Shown here: positions 17,334 to 25,739 of the stretch, one piece after another
Position numbering within the stretch: the first letter of the stretch is position 1
Layout of the letters: the number at the start of each line of letters is the position of its first letter
Origin: Bradyrhizobium sp. 149
Lineage (GTDB): Bacteria; Pseudomonadota; Alphaproteobacteria; Rhizobiales; Xanthobacteraceae
DNA: 64,000 nucleotides
Assembly (NCBI RefSeq): GCF_023073915.1
Contig: NZ_JADPKK010000022.1
Coordinates: 930,001-994,000 of the forward strand
Direction: 5' to 3'
Position numbers and translations under genes: made by a program
Notes under the pieces: generated by a model
Told to the model about the DNA's origin: nothing
The model's database searches: none
The model's input: only the letters and a program-made list of their open reading frames with translations

Positions 17334-18410
17334 ATGTCCGCTGCGCTGGGTCTCAAGGCCAAGCCGACCGCAACAGAACCCGCCGATGATGATTCCGACA
17401 TCTCCGCGCTGATCAACCGCCTCACGGCGGAGGTCAACCAAATCGCCGTGGACAAGACCAAGTCGATCCAGCAGATCACCAACCAGATGAAGATGCTGGC
17501 GCTGAATGCGCTGATCGAAAGCTCGCGCGCCGGCGCGCAGGGCGCGGGCTTCGCGGTGGTGGCGCAGGAGGTGCGCGGCGTCGGGCAGCAGGTCGAGACC
17601 ATCGCCCGCGAGCTCGAAAGCCAGCTGACGAAACGGACCGGCGATCTCGTCGCCTCGATCAACCGGATGAGCCAGCGCTCGCGCGGCGAGCGCATGGTCG
17701 ATTTGTCGCTCAACGCCGTTGAGCTGATCGACCGCAACCTTTATGAACGGACCTGCGATGTGCGCTGGTGGGCGACCGACTCCGCCGTGGTTGATTGCGC
17801 GGCCTCGCCAAGCGCCGCGGCCGTTTCCCACGCCTCGCAGCGTCTCGGCGTGATCCTGGGGGCTTACACCGTCTATCTCGACCTCTGGCTCTGCGACCTC
17901 GACGGCAACGTCATCGCCAACGGCCGCGCCGACCGCTTTCGCGCCGTTGGCCAGAACGTCGCCCACACCAAATGGTTTCGCGAGGCCAAGACCCTGCGCT
18001 CCGGCGATGACTATGTCGCCGGCGACGTCGAGAACCAGCCGCTGCTCGGCAATGCGCAGGTCGCGACCTATTGCGCCAGCGTCCGCGCCGGCGGCCAGGC
18101 CAACGGCGCGCCGCTCGGCGTGCTCGCCATCCATTTCGACTGGGAGGCGCAGGCCCGCGCCATCGTGCAAGGCGTGCGCGTCGGCGACAGCGACAAGGCG
18201 CGCGTGCTGCTGGTGGATTCCAATCTTCGCGTCATCGCCGCTTCCGATGGACAAGGTATCCTCAGCGAACGCATCTCGCTGTCGCTCAATGGCCAGCGTT
18301 CCGGCTTCTACCAGGATCGCACGGGCACGCTGGTCGCGTTCCATGCGACGCCCGGTTACGAGACCTATCGCGGGCTCGGCTGGTACGGCGTGATCGTCTG
18401 CGGCGCGTAG
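17334..18410 (+). CDS. Soluble methyl-accepting chemotaxis-like protein with C-terminal PDC/Cache-like domain
   Basis: A 358-residue protein without membrane spans. Residues about 45-110 match the chemoreceptor signalling tip (KMLALNALIESSRAG, then GFAVVAQEVRGVGQQ). Residues about 170-355 look like a PDC/Cache sensor fold (DLWLCDLDGNVIANGR, WFREAK, GLGWYGVIV). The order, signalling part first and sensor last, is the reverse of standard receptors. The ATG at 17334 is favoured by AAGGGAAG upstream. Similar proteins exist in alphaproteobacteria; the ligand is unknown. Confidence 0.75.
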   Translation: MSAALGLKAKPTATEPADDDSDISALINRLTAEVNQIAVDKTKSIQQITNQMKMLALNALIESSRAGAQGAGFAVVAQEVRGVGQQVETIARELESQLTKRTGDLVASINRMSQRSRGERMVDLSLNAVELIDRNLYERTCDVRWWATDSAVVDCAASPSAAAVSHASQRLGVILGAYTVYLDLWLCDLDGNVIANGRADRFRAVGQNVAHTKWFREAKTLRSGDDYVAGDVENQPLLGNAQVATYCASVRAGGQANGAPLGVLAIHFDWEAQARAIVQGVRVGDSDKARVLLVDSNLRVIAASDGQGILSERISLSLNGQRSGFYQDRTGTLVAFHATPGYETYRGLGWYGVIVCGA

Positions 18411-18440
18411 AACCGCACGTTCAACCAAAAAGGTGAAAAA

Positions 18441-18489
18441 CAACCCCATGCACAGTAGCGATGGGGTTGAAGACACAGCGTTTTTTTTT
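18441..18489 (+). terminator. Hairpin with distant T tract, possible terminator
   Basis: CAACCCCAT (18441-18449) and ATGGGGTTG (18461-18469) form a perfect 9-bp stem with an 11-base loop. A run of nine T follows at 18481-18489, but 11 bases after the stem, so it is not a textbook terminator. Confidence 0.4.
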
Positions 18490-18841
18490 GCGCAAGCGAT
18501 TGTTTGACTCGTCGGGCAAAACACCGGCATTCTGTCATCATCGCAGAGACCATCAGGCCCAGCCATTGGCGCTCGCCTGAGCGCCGACTGCCTTCCTCCC
18601 GCAAATCGAAATGCGAAGCACAATTCGCAGCGCGCAGGCATCCGCTCGATGTGCGGACTGACCCCTGACTCATTGCCGACGCCTCGCGACGCGATGTCTT
18701 GAGCATTTTTCGGCAAGGCAGGCCCGTTCCAGGCAAGAGCCTGCCGCATTGCTCCTGTAAAACGCCGCCTACATCAGCAGAGCGTGGGCACCGCATGGCC
18801 CTGACCATCCCACGCTCGCAAAATGCCCAAGGAGACATGCC
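18490..18841. other. Intergenic region, no gene seen
   Basis: No supported coding region lies in these 352 bases. The stretch GACTCGTCGGGCAAAACACC (18508-18527) looks like a piece of a dispersed chromosomal repeat rather than unique sequence, judged from memory of related genomes. The end carries the AAGGAGA ribosome binding site of the next gene. Confidence 0.35.
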
Positions 18842-19585
18842 ATGAAGATCATCGTGATCGGCGGGACCGGATTGATCGGATCCAAGCTCGTCGCGAAACT
18901 CAAGCTGCAAGGCCACGACGCCGTGGCAGCTTCGCCGAAATCAGGCGTGAACGCCGTGACCGGGGAAGGCCTCGCTGCGGCGCTGGCTGGCGCGGATGTC
19001 GTGGTCGACGTTGCCAACGCGCCGTCCTGGGAGCCTGCCGCCGTGCTGGAATTCTTCGAGCGTTCGAGCAAAAATCTCGCCGCGACCGAGGCGGCTGCGG
19101 CCGTGAAGCATCATGTGGCGCTCTCGATCGTCGGGACCGAGCGCTCGCCCGACATTGCCTATTTTCGTGCCAAGCTCGCGCAGGAGACCATCGTCAAGTC
19201 ATCTCCGGTCCCCTATTCGATCGTGCGCGCCACCCAGTTCTTCGAATTCCTCGGCCCCATCGCCGAAACGGCTGTGGTCGAGGGAAAGATCGTCGTCCCT
19301 TCCGCACTGTTCCAGCCGATCGCCGCTGAAGACGTAGCCGATCGCCTCGCCGAGGTCGCGATGGGCCAGCCGCTCAACGGCACGATCGATATCGCGGGAC
19401 CTGAGAAGGCTCCCTTCAATGAATTCATCGCACGGCGCCTGAAGGCGTCCGGCGACGTCCGGCCGGTGATGGGAGACCCAAAGGCAACCTATTACGGCGC
19501 TCCCATTGACGACACATCGCTGAACCCGCTCGGCGAGGCCAGACTCGGGAAAACGCCGCTGGCAACATGGCTTGCGGGGCTCTGA
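18842..19585 (+). CDS. NAD(P)-binding NmrA/SDR-like protein
   Basis: A 247-residue atypical short-chain dehydrogenase. It begins with an NAD(P)-binding motif IVIGGTGLIGSKL and lacks the classical YxxxK pair, as in NmrA-like and ycfA-type proteins. A central region (SSPVPYSIVRATQFFEFLGPI) is common in proteins annotated as NAD(P)H-binding or NmrA family. AAGGAGACATGCC precedes the ATG. A cupin protein follows 51 bases later, likely in the same transcript. Confidence 0.82.
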   Translation: MKIIVIGGTGLIGSKLVAKLKLQGHDAVAASPKSGVNAVTGEGLAAALAGADVVVDVANAPSWEPAAVLEFFERSSKNLAATEAAAAVKHHVALSIVGTERSPDIAYFRAKLAQETIVKSSPVPYSIVRATQFFEFLGPIAETAVVEGKIVVPSALFQPIAAEDVADRLAEVAMGQPLNGTIDIAGPEKAPFNEFIARRLKASGDVRPVMGDPKATYYGAPIDDTSLNPLGEARLGKTPLATWLAGL

Positions 19586-19636
19586 AGACCCGCAAGTCAC
19601 GCAAATCACGATCGAAACAGCAATAAAGGAAATCCC

Positions 19637-20053
19637 ATGCGCAGATTGCTGACGGCAATTGCGGTTTATACCGCATCTCTCCTGACGGCCCATGCAGCCG
19701 AGACGGCTGCGCCATTGGCCAAAGTGACGGTCGTGTTCGACCAGGCCCTGCCGAATGCCGCGGGCAAGAGCATGAAAGGCGTACTGGTCGAGTATGGTCC
19801 CGGAGGGTCCTCGCCGGCTCATATCCACGCGCGCTCGGCTTTCATCTACGCCACGGTCCTGGAAGGAGCGATCCGCAGTCAGGTGAATGACAGCCCCGCC
19901 AAGGTCTTTCACAAGGGAGAGAATTTCTCCGAAAAACCCGGCGACCGCCATGGCGTCAGCGCCAATGCCAGCGACACCGAGCCCGCGAAGCTGCTCGCCG
20001 TGTTCGTGGTGGATACGGCCGACAAGGAACTGACGACGCCAATCGCGAAGTAG
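19637..20053 (+). CDS. Exported cupin-domain protein
   Basis: A 138-residue protein with a signal peptide ending near AHAAETA and a single cupin barrel (GPGGSSPAHIHARSAFIYATVLEG; then ENFSEKPGDRHGVSANAS). The C-terminal part EPAKLLAVFVV resembles the cupin at 9637-10143, so the two are probably paralogues. AAAGGAAATCCC lies before the ATG. It may be co-transcribed with the NmrA-like gene. The ligand is unknown. Confidence 0.82.
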   Translation: MRRLLTAIAVYTASLLTAHAAETAAPLAKVTVVFDQALPNAAGKSMKGVLVEYGPGGSSPAHIHARSAFIYATVLEGAIRSQVNDSPAKVFHKGENFSEKPGDRHGVSANASDTEPAKLLAVFVVDTADKELTTPIAK

Positions 20054-20092
20054 CGCCAGGTCAGACAGCGATGCTGGAGCGAGACGCTGGCG

Positions 20093-21088
20093 TCAGCCGG
20101 CACTCGCCACAAACGCGACCGGCGTACCTTTCGAGACACTGGCTGCCACGCGTTCAGCGTCCCAATTGGTGAGACGCACGCAGCCGTGGGATTCCGCTTT
20201 GGAAATCTTGTTCGGCGAAGGCGTACCGTGAATACCGTAGCTCTCGGCGGAGAGGTTGATCCAGACGGTGCCGACCGGGTTGTTCGGACCGGGCTTGATG
20301 GTGAACGGCTTGCGGGAATGGACGCCCTTGAAGTGATAATCGGGATTGTAGCGGTAGTATGGATTGCGGCTGATCTCCGTGACCTTCAGCGTGCCCGAGG
20401 GAGACGGCTTCTCTTCGCTTCCGACCGTCGCTGGATAAAATCCGATCAACGCATTCGACTTGTCGAACAGCTTCAACGTCTGTCGGCTCTTGTCGATCTC
20501 GACCCTGTCGGCTTTGGCAAGCGCGGCGCCTCCGCTCGCAGTATCCACGACGACGATGGTGTCGCCGGCCCGATCGAAGCGGCGCCCGGGGTTGAGCGTC
20601 GCCAAGAGCTCCTCGCTCATGTGAAATTTCTCGGCCAATCCTTCACGCGGACTCGTGAATCCGAGCTTCGGAATTCCTTTCATCTGCTCCATCCTCGGCG
20701 GAAGCTTGCTCAGGAAAGGACCCGACACGTCCTGCTGAGTGATCGTGTAGGTCGCCGTTACCGGCCGGTCGTCCGCCAGCAGCGCCTTCCAGACGTCCTC
20801 CGACAGAGCCTCCGAACTCGGCGATTGCTGCGCTTCCGCATAGGCACGCAGCGCCTTCCTGGCGTTCTCTCCGAACTTGCCGTCGATCTCGCCGGGCGAG
20901 AAATGCGCCCTGTCCAGGAGCACCTGCAGCCGGACGCCGGCCGGCGTCGGCTTCTCGTTCGAGAGAGTCTTGTTGGTCGGCTGGGCGGAATTGATGGCGG
21001 CGGCGTCCATCCCCACGGCGAACGCCGGCGGCGCCGCCAGAGCGAAGACCAGAAAGATGCAAATCTGCCCCGCTTTTCCGAGCGACAT
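20093..21088 (-). CDS. L,D-transpeptidase (YkuD domain)
   Basis: A 331-residue exported enzyme. A signal peptide (FLVFALAAPPAFA) is followed by a possible peptidoglycan-binding segment (VLLDRAHFSPGEIDGKFGEN, about residues 55-90) and a C-terminal YkuD catalytic domain. The active-site signature is GIHGTP...SKAESHGCVRLTN with the catalytic Cys. These enzymes form 3-3 cross-links in peptidoglycan or anchor proteins to it. It starts 12 bases after the glycosyltransferase stop, so the two are in one operon. Confidence 0.93.
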   Translation of the reverse strand: MSLGKAGQICIFLVFALAAPPAFAVGMDAAAINSAQPTNKTLSNEKPTPAGVRLQVLLDRAHFSPGEIDGKFGENARKALRAYAEAQQSPSSEALSEDVWKALLADDRPVTATYTITQQDVSGPFLSKLPPRMEQMKGIPKLGFTSPREGLAEKFHMSEELLATLNPGRRFDRAGDTIVVVDTASGGAALAKADRVEIDKSRQTLKLFDKSNALIGFYPATVGSEEKPSPSGTLKVTEISRNPYYRYNPDYHFKGVHSRKPFTIKPGPNNPVGTVWINLSAESYGIHGTPSPNKISKAESHGCVRLTNWDAERVAASVSKGTPVAFVASAG

Positions 21089-21100
21089 CGCCGGGTCCTT

Positions 21101-22156
21101 TCACGTTTCCGACGGTTCAGTGATGAATTCCCGAGCGGCGGCCAGCTTACGGTACTGGTCTTCGTACTGCCTCGCCATTCGCCTTGCGGAGAAGCGCTCC
21201 TCGAAGCGGGCGCGCACCTTCCTTCGATCCAGCTTGCCCAATTCGCCGACTGCCTTGATGGCCTGCTCCTCGTTGTCGACGATGAAGCCGGTCAATCCGT
21301 GCTCGATGACTTCGGGGACGGAGCCGGAGCGATAGGCGATCACCGGGGTTCCGCATGCCATCGCTTCGATCATGACCAACCCAAACGGTTCGGGCCAATC
21401 GATCGGAAACAGCAGCGCAGCGGCTTCGGCAAGGAAGGGCTGTTTCTTCGCGTCATCGACTTCACCGACAAGCCGGATGTTCTCGCCGTCGATGTTGGGC
21501 TCGATGTGCTTGCTGAAGTAGGCTGTCTCGGCGCGCGGGATCTTCGCGGCGATGCGGAGGGGCATCTGGACTGCGCGCGCAATGCGGATAGCGTCCTCCG
21601 GACCCTTGTCTGCGGTGAGACGCCCGAGAAACGCCAAATAGGACCCCTGTTCGTAGGACGGGCGAAACAAATCGGACGGCAGACCGTGCGGGATGGTTCC
21701 GATCCATTTTGCATCCGGAAGCGGCAGGCGCTGATGATCGGAAATCGACACGAAGCATGCTTCAGGGAATTGCCGAACCACGTCGGGGAACCCAGGCAAG
21801 TCGAGGCGACCGTGCATGGTCGTGAGGAACGGCACGCCGAGACGACTGAGCAACGGCAGCGACAGCCAGTCGATATGCGCGTGGATCACGTCGAACTCCT
21901 TCGCACGCCTTGCGATCGCCTCCATCAGCATCGCGCTCGCGGCGGTCGGGTCCACCCCCTTCCGTCCGAGACGCAGCGCGCGCGGCCAGACCGGATGAAG
22001 CGCACCATTCGTCCTGGAATCGCCGCTCGCAAACAGCGTGACCTCGTGGCCGAGCTCGACCAGCCCGTCCACCAGCCAGGCCACTACCCGCTCGGTGCCG
22101 CCGTAGAGCTTCGGAGGGACGCTTTCGGCCAAGGGAGCAAGCTGGGCGATGCGCAT
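21101..22156 (-). CDS. Glycosyltransferase family 4 protein
   Basis: A 351-residue GT-B glycosyltransferase. The N-terminal domain opens with PPKLYGGTERVVAWLVDGL (a GG loop typical of GT4), and the donor-site region near residues 250-285 includes WPEPFGLVMIEAMACGTPVIA with the E(x7)E pattern. The acceptor is unknown. The gene is between two tiny reading frames and the L,D-transpeptidase, suggesting an envelope-related role, but this is only context. Confidence 0.9.
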   Translation of the reverse strand: MRIAQLAPLAESVPPKLYGGTERVVAWLVDGLVELGHEVTLFASGDSRTNGALHPVWPRALRLGRKGVDPTAASAMLMEAIARRAKEFDVIHAHIDWLSLPLLSRLGVPFLTTMHGRLDLPGFPDVVRQFPEACFVSISDHQRLPLPDAKWIGTIPHGLPSDLFRPSYEQGSYLAFLGRLTADKGPEDAIRIARAVQMPLRIAAKIPRAETAYFSKHIEPNIDGENIRLVGEVDDAKKQPFLAEAAALLFPIDWPEPFGLVMIEAMACGTPVIAYRSGSVPEVIEHGLTGFIVDNEEQAIKAVGELGKLDRRKVRARFEERFSARRMARQYEDQYRKLAAAREFITEPSET

Positions 22157-22169
22157 GGAAGGCTACCCG

Positions 22170-22298
22170 TTAAACCGCCGCGCGCACGATCATCACGATC
22201 GCGGCGGACAGAAGGTTCGAAATCGCGAGCAGCGTCCACTTCGGCCTTGCACTTGCGGCCGCGACCCGGCAGACGAGCCCTTCCACGAGCCTCAACAT
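22170..22298 (-). CDS. Very small membrane protein, hypothetical
   Basis: A 42-residue frame starting MLRLVEGLV with a C-terminal hydrophobic helix (LLAISNLLSAAIVMIV). Its ATG lies inside the last codons of the upstream 69-residue gene (GAATGTTGA), an arrangement typical of translational coupling, and it ends 13 bases before the glycosyltransferase start. There is no clear ribosome binding site of its own. Not recognised. Confidence 0.4.
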   Translation of the reverse strand: MLRLVEGLVCRVAAASARPKWTLLAISNLLSAAIVMIVRAAV

Positions 22299-22501
22299 TC
22301 GTCGTCGGGAAGCCGATCGAGGTAGGCGATCCCGAATCCCGTGAGTTCTTCGGCATCGCTCCCGCGCGCTTCCCATCTCCCTTGCAGATGACGTTCGAGC
22401 AGGCAACGACGACTATCCGCGGCATCGACGTCGCGATGCCGGGCGCGGTAAACGGACCAAGCAATATCCACCGCCATTCGTAGCGGATCGTCGTCGACCA
22501 T
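22292..22501 (-). CDS. Small hypothetical protein, 69 residues
   Basis: A 69-residue soluble protein (MVDDDPLRMAVDIAWSVYRA...) ending in LTGFGIAYLDRLPDDEC. I recall similar short proteins in Bradyrhizobium, where they are annotated as hypothetical. GGAG lies seven bases before the ATG. It is the first gene of the presumed operon 22501 to 20093 (this gene, the 42-residue frame, glycosyltransferase, L,D-transpeptidase). Confidence 0.65.
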   Translation of the reverse strand: MVDDDPLRMAVDIAWSVYRARHRDVDAADSRRCLLERHLQGRWEARGSDAEELTGFGIAYLDRLPDDEC

Positions 22502-22638
22502 GTTCCAGCTCCGAGATGGAGACGTTCATGGGACGGCAACTCGTTACGACGGCGGAAGTTTCCGCTTTTTCCCGGAAAACCCGAAACTACACACCGCCAC
22601 CGCAGGCCCAAGCAGGCGCTCTCCTCCCCTCCGAGACA

Positions 22639-23643
22639 TCAGGCGACGCGACGAGCCACCATGTCCGCGGCCAGCAGCAGTGCAGCGCGGCTGGCCCCGA
22701 TTGATCCAATGCCCTGGCCTGCGATGTCATAGGCGGTGCCGTGGGCGGGCGTGCAGATCGGGAACGGAAAGCCGCCGAGCAACGTCACGCCGCGATCAAA
22801 ACCCATCAGCTTCATCGCGATCTGGCCCTGATCGTGATACATCGTCAGCACCGCGTCGAAGGCGCCGCCCTTGGCACGCAAAAACACCGTGTCGGCAGGG
22901 AACGGCCCTTCGACGGCGATACCCTCGCTCTGGCCGGCCGCAACGACGGGCCCGATGACATCGATCTCCTCACGGCCGAAATTGCCGCCGTCGCCGGCAT
23001 GGGGATTGAGCCCGGCGACCGCGATGCGCGGCCGGGCGAAGCCGGCATTGCGCATACAGGAATCGGTCAGCTTGAGCGCGCGATGGATGCGTTCGCCGGA
23101 CAGTCGCGCGGCGACGTCCTTGAGCGGAATGTGCGACGTCACGCGTGCGTTCCAGAGGCGGTCCAGCACGTTGAACTCGCTTGCGGGGGTCTTCAGTCCG
23201 ACCACTTCCGCGGAGAACGCGATCTCGTCGTCATACTCGGCGCGGGCGAGCCGCATCGCCTGCTTGTTGAACGGGGTGAAGCAGACGGCATCGACCCGGC
23301 TGTCGCGACCGAGTTCGAGCGCGCGCTTGTAGTTGGCAAGCGCGAACCGGCCGCCGGCAAGGCTCGCAATTCCCTGCCTGATGTCGCCGGGATCGAGGTG
23401 GCCGAGATCGACGAACAGCGTCTCGCCCTCCGCCGCGTGCAAGTCAGCCCCCTGCTCCACCATGGTCAGTTCCGGCGTGACGCCCGCAACGCGCGCGCCC
23501 TCGTCGAAGATGCGGCGATCGCCGACCACGACGATCCGGCTGTGGGCGCGGATGTCGTCCTGCACCACGAGCTTTGCAGTCAGCTCCGGGCTGATGCCGG
23601 CGGGATCTCCCATTGCCAGTGCAATGAGCGGCTTTGCGGTCAT
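22639..23643 (-). CDS. PdxA family 4-hydroxythreonine-4-phosphate dehydrogenase-like protein
   Basis: A 334-residue PdxA-family NAD-dependent dehydrogenase. Metal-binding His residues are visible in SHIPLKDVA, GLNPHAGDGGNFG and MYHDQGQIAMKLMGF; MGDPAGISPEL is the N-terminal signature. True PdxA acts in pyridoxal phosphate synthesis, but here the gene overlaps tctA by four bases and belongs to a catabolic operon, so a PdxA2-type role (phosphorylated hydroxy-acids) or a TphB-like diol dehydrogenase is more likely. No partner kinase is nearby. Confidence 0.85.
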   Translation of the reverse strand: MTAKPLIALAMGDPAGISPELTAKLVVQDDIRAHSRIVVVGDRRIFDEGARVAGVTPELTMVEQGADLHAAEGETLFVDLGHLDPGDIRQGIASLAGGRFALANYKRALELGRDSRVDAVCFTPFNKQAMRLARAEYDDEIAFSAEVVGLKTPASEFNVLDRLWNARVTSHIPLKDVAARLSGERIHRALKLTDSCMRNAGFARPRIAVAGLNPHAGDGGNFGREEIDVIGPVVAAGQSEGIAVEGPFPADTVFLRAKGGAFDAVLTMYHDQGQIAMKLMGFDRGVTLLGGFPFPICTPAHGTAYDIAGQGIGSIGASRAALLLAADMVARRVA

Positions 23644-25190
23644 ATGGTCACCTTCTCTCGAGCTGTCTCTTGAGCCGTTGTCTCGGTCGCGGCAGATGCG
23701 GGTTTGCGCCAGAGGCGCGGCAGCTGCAGCACGAGCGGAAGCAGCAACAGCGCGATGCCGGCCACGATCAGGCACGTCACCAGCTTGTTGGCAAAGAAGA
23801 TTCCGAGTGTTCCCTTGGATATCAGCATCGACTGCCGAAACGCGTCCTCGGCCTTGTCGCCGATGACGATCGCAAGCACGAGCGGCGCCAGCGGATAGAA
23901 CAGCTTCTTGAAGAGATAGCCGACGACGCCGAAGCCGAGCATCATGACCACGTCCAGATAGGAGTTCGACACCGAATAGGCGCCGACGACGCAGATGATC
24001 ACGATCAGCGGCGCGATGACGACGAAGGGAATCCGCATCAGCGCCGCGAACACCGGCACGGTCAGCAGCACCAGCACGACGGCCACGATATTGCCGACAT
24101 ACATCGAGGCGATCAGGCCCCAGACGAAGTCCTTCTGGTCGACGAACAGCATCGGCCCGGGATTGAGACCCCAGATCATCAGCCCGCCCATCATGACGGC
24201 CGCGGTGGCCGAGCCGGGAATGCCAAGCGAGAGCATGGGCAGCAGCGCGCTGGTGCCGGCAGCGTGATCGGCCGTTTCCGGCGAAATGATGCCTTCGACC
24301 TCCCCCGTGCCAAAGTACCGGCCACGGCGCGAGAAGCGACGGGCGATGCCGTAGCTCATGAAGGATGCCGCAGTCGGGCCGCCCGGCGTGATCCCCATCC
24401 AGCATCCGATGGCGGCGCTGCGCAGCAGCGCCACGCTGTGGCGCGGCAGGCGACCGATCGCGCGAAACACCTCGCGCCATTCGATCTTGGAGGAGACCGC
24501 GCGGGCATGAAATTCTTCCTCGACCGCGACGAGCAGCTCGCCGATGCCGAACAGGCCCATCACGGCGACGACGAAGTTTACGCCCTTGACCAACTCGTCA
24601 ACCCCCATGGTCAGGCGCACGCTGCCGGAGACGGTGTCGATGCCGATCGCGGCAATGGCAAAACCGATTGCAAGCGCCACGACGGTCTTGATCGGCGCCG
24701 CCCCGCCCATACCGACGAAGCTGGCGAAGGCCAGGAAATAGACCGCAAAATATTCCGCCGGCCCAAAGGCGAGTGCGACCTGCGCCACCCAAGATGCGAG
24801 GAAGGTGATCAGGATGACGCCGATCAGCGCGCCGAATGCCGCCGAGCCGAAGGCGGTCGCGAGCGCCCTCGTCGGCCGCCCGTCGCGCGCCATCGGATAG
24901 CCGTCGAAGGTGGTAGCGACCGACGACGGCTCGCCCGGGATGTTGAACAGGATCGAGGTCACGGATCCGCCGAACAGCGCGCCCCAATACATGCTCGAGA
25001 GCAGGATGATGGCGGAGACCGGCTGCATGCCGAAGGTCAGCGGCAAGAGCAGCGAGACCCCGTTCGGAGCACCGAGCCCAGGCAGCACACCGACGAGAAT
25101 GCCGAGCAGCACGCCGATCACCATCAACGCCAGATGCGGCAGCGTGACCGCGATGCTGAAGCCGTGAAGGAGTTCCCCGAGATTGTCCAT
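23640..25190 (-). CDS. tctA: Tripartite tricarboxylate transporter large permease TctA
   Basis: A 516-residue permease with about twelve membrane spans. TctA signatures are visible: VGVLPGLGAPNGVSLLLPLTF, YWGALFGGSVTSILFNIPGEP, and GGPTAASFMSYGIARRFSRR. It works with the small subunit TctB and the periplasmic binding protein TctC, both encoded just upstream on the same strand. Spacing to tctB is 11 bases. Confidence 0.95.
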   Translation of the reverse strand: MDNLGELLHGFSIAVTLPHLALMVIGVLLGILVGVLPGLGAPNGVSLLLPLTFGMQPVSAIILLSSMYWGALFGGSVTSILFNIPGEPSSVATTFDGYPMARDGRPTRALATAFGSAAFGALIGVILITFLASWVAQVALAFGPAEYFAVYFLAFASFVGMGGAAPIKTVVALAIGFAIAAIGIDTVSGSVRLTMGVDELVKGVNFVVAVMGLFGIGELLVAVEEEFHARAVSSKIEWREVFRAIGRLPRHSVALLRSAAIGCWMGITPGGPTAASFMSYGIARRFSRRGRYFGTGEVEGIISPETADHAAGTSALLPMLSLGIPGSATAAVMMGGLMIWGLNPGPMLFVDQKDFVWGLIASMYVGNIVAVVLVLLTVPVFAALMRIPFVVIAPLIVIICVVGAYSVSNSYLDVVMMLGFGVVGYLFKKLFYPLAPLVLAIVIGDKAEDAFRQSMLISKGTLGIFFANKLVTCLIVAGIALLLLPLVLQLPRLWRKPASAATETTAQETAREKVTI

Positions 25191-25201
25191 CGGCCTCTCC
25201 G

Positions 25202-25684
25202 TCAGAAGCCGAACGCCGCGGCGAGCGCGCCGTGCGGCAAGCTCACCTGGAACATGCGCTCGAACACGATGTAGAGCGCAAGCGCCGTCGCTGCCGCCAT
25301 GCCAAGGGCGCGCGGCACGGATTGTTGTCTAGGGATCGCCAGCACCGCGAATATGTACAGGGCTGAGGCGACGTACATCCCGAGCAACGGGATCGCAGCC
25401 ACGAAGATCGCGGCCGGCACGAACAGGCCGGCAAGCCGGCGCAGCTCAATCGCCGTGATGGCAATTGGTACGCTGGCGAGCGTCGCGGCCGGCACGACGC
25501 CCCGCACCAGATTGTAGAGGCTGCCGAGCACGATGATGATCCCGGTCAGGAACGGAAACGTCCCGGCGTCCACGCCCGCGCTCGACCAGCCGATGCCGTT
25601 ATCGAGGCTGGAGACGACGACGGCCACACCAAAGCCGCCGGTGAGGAAGGCGGTCGCAAGTTCGAGAGCGCGGCGCGATATCAT
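25202..25684 (-). CDS. tctB: Tripartite tricarboxylate transporter small permease TctB
   Basis: A 160-residue protein with four hydrophobic segments, characteristic of TctB, the poorly conserved small membrane subunit. Identification rests on size, topology and position between tctC and tctA. The N-terminal GWSSAGVDAGTFPFLTGIIIVLGS is typical of this family. Confidence 0.9.
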   Translation of the reverse strand: MISRRALELATAFLTGGFGVAVVVSSLDNGIGWSSAGVDAGTFPFLTGIIIVLGSLYNLVRGVVPAATLASVPIAITAIELRRLAGLFVPAAIFVAAIPLLGMYVASALYIFAVLAIPRQQSVPRALGMAAATALALYIVFERMFQVSLPHGALAAAFGF

Positions 25685-25739
25685 CGAGGGAGCTCCGGTC
25701 CGTCACGGGACGTCAGGACATCATTGCGGCTTCACCGCC

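Noticed and set aside
18441..18489. Riboswitch upstream of the NmrA-like gene
   Set aside because: Only a simple hairpin with a distant T tract is present, about 350 bases from the gene and closer to the previous one.
20186..22483. Open frame of 765 codons on the plus strand across the L,D-transpeptidase and glycosyltransferase genes
   Set aside because: Arg-rich with no recognisable domain and fully antisense to two clear enzyme genes.
23644..24480. Extension of the PdxA-like frame upstream to 24480
   Set aside because: The extra 279 codons lie out of frame inside tctA and have no conserved sequence; the MTAKPLIALAMGDPAG start at 23643 fits the family.
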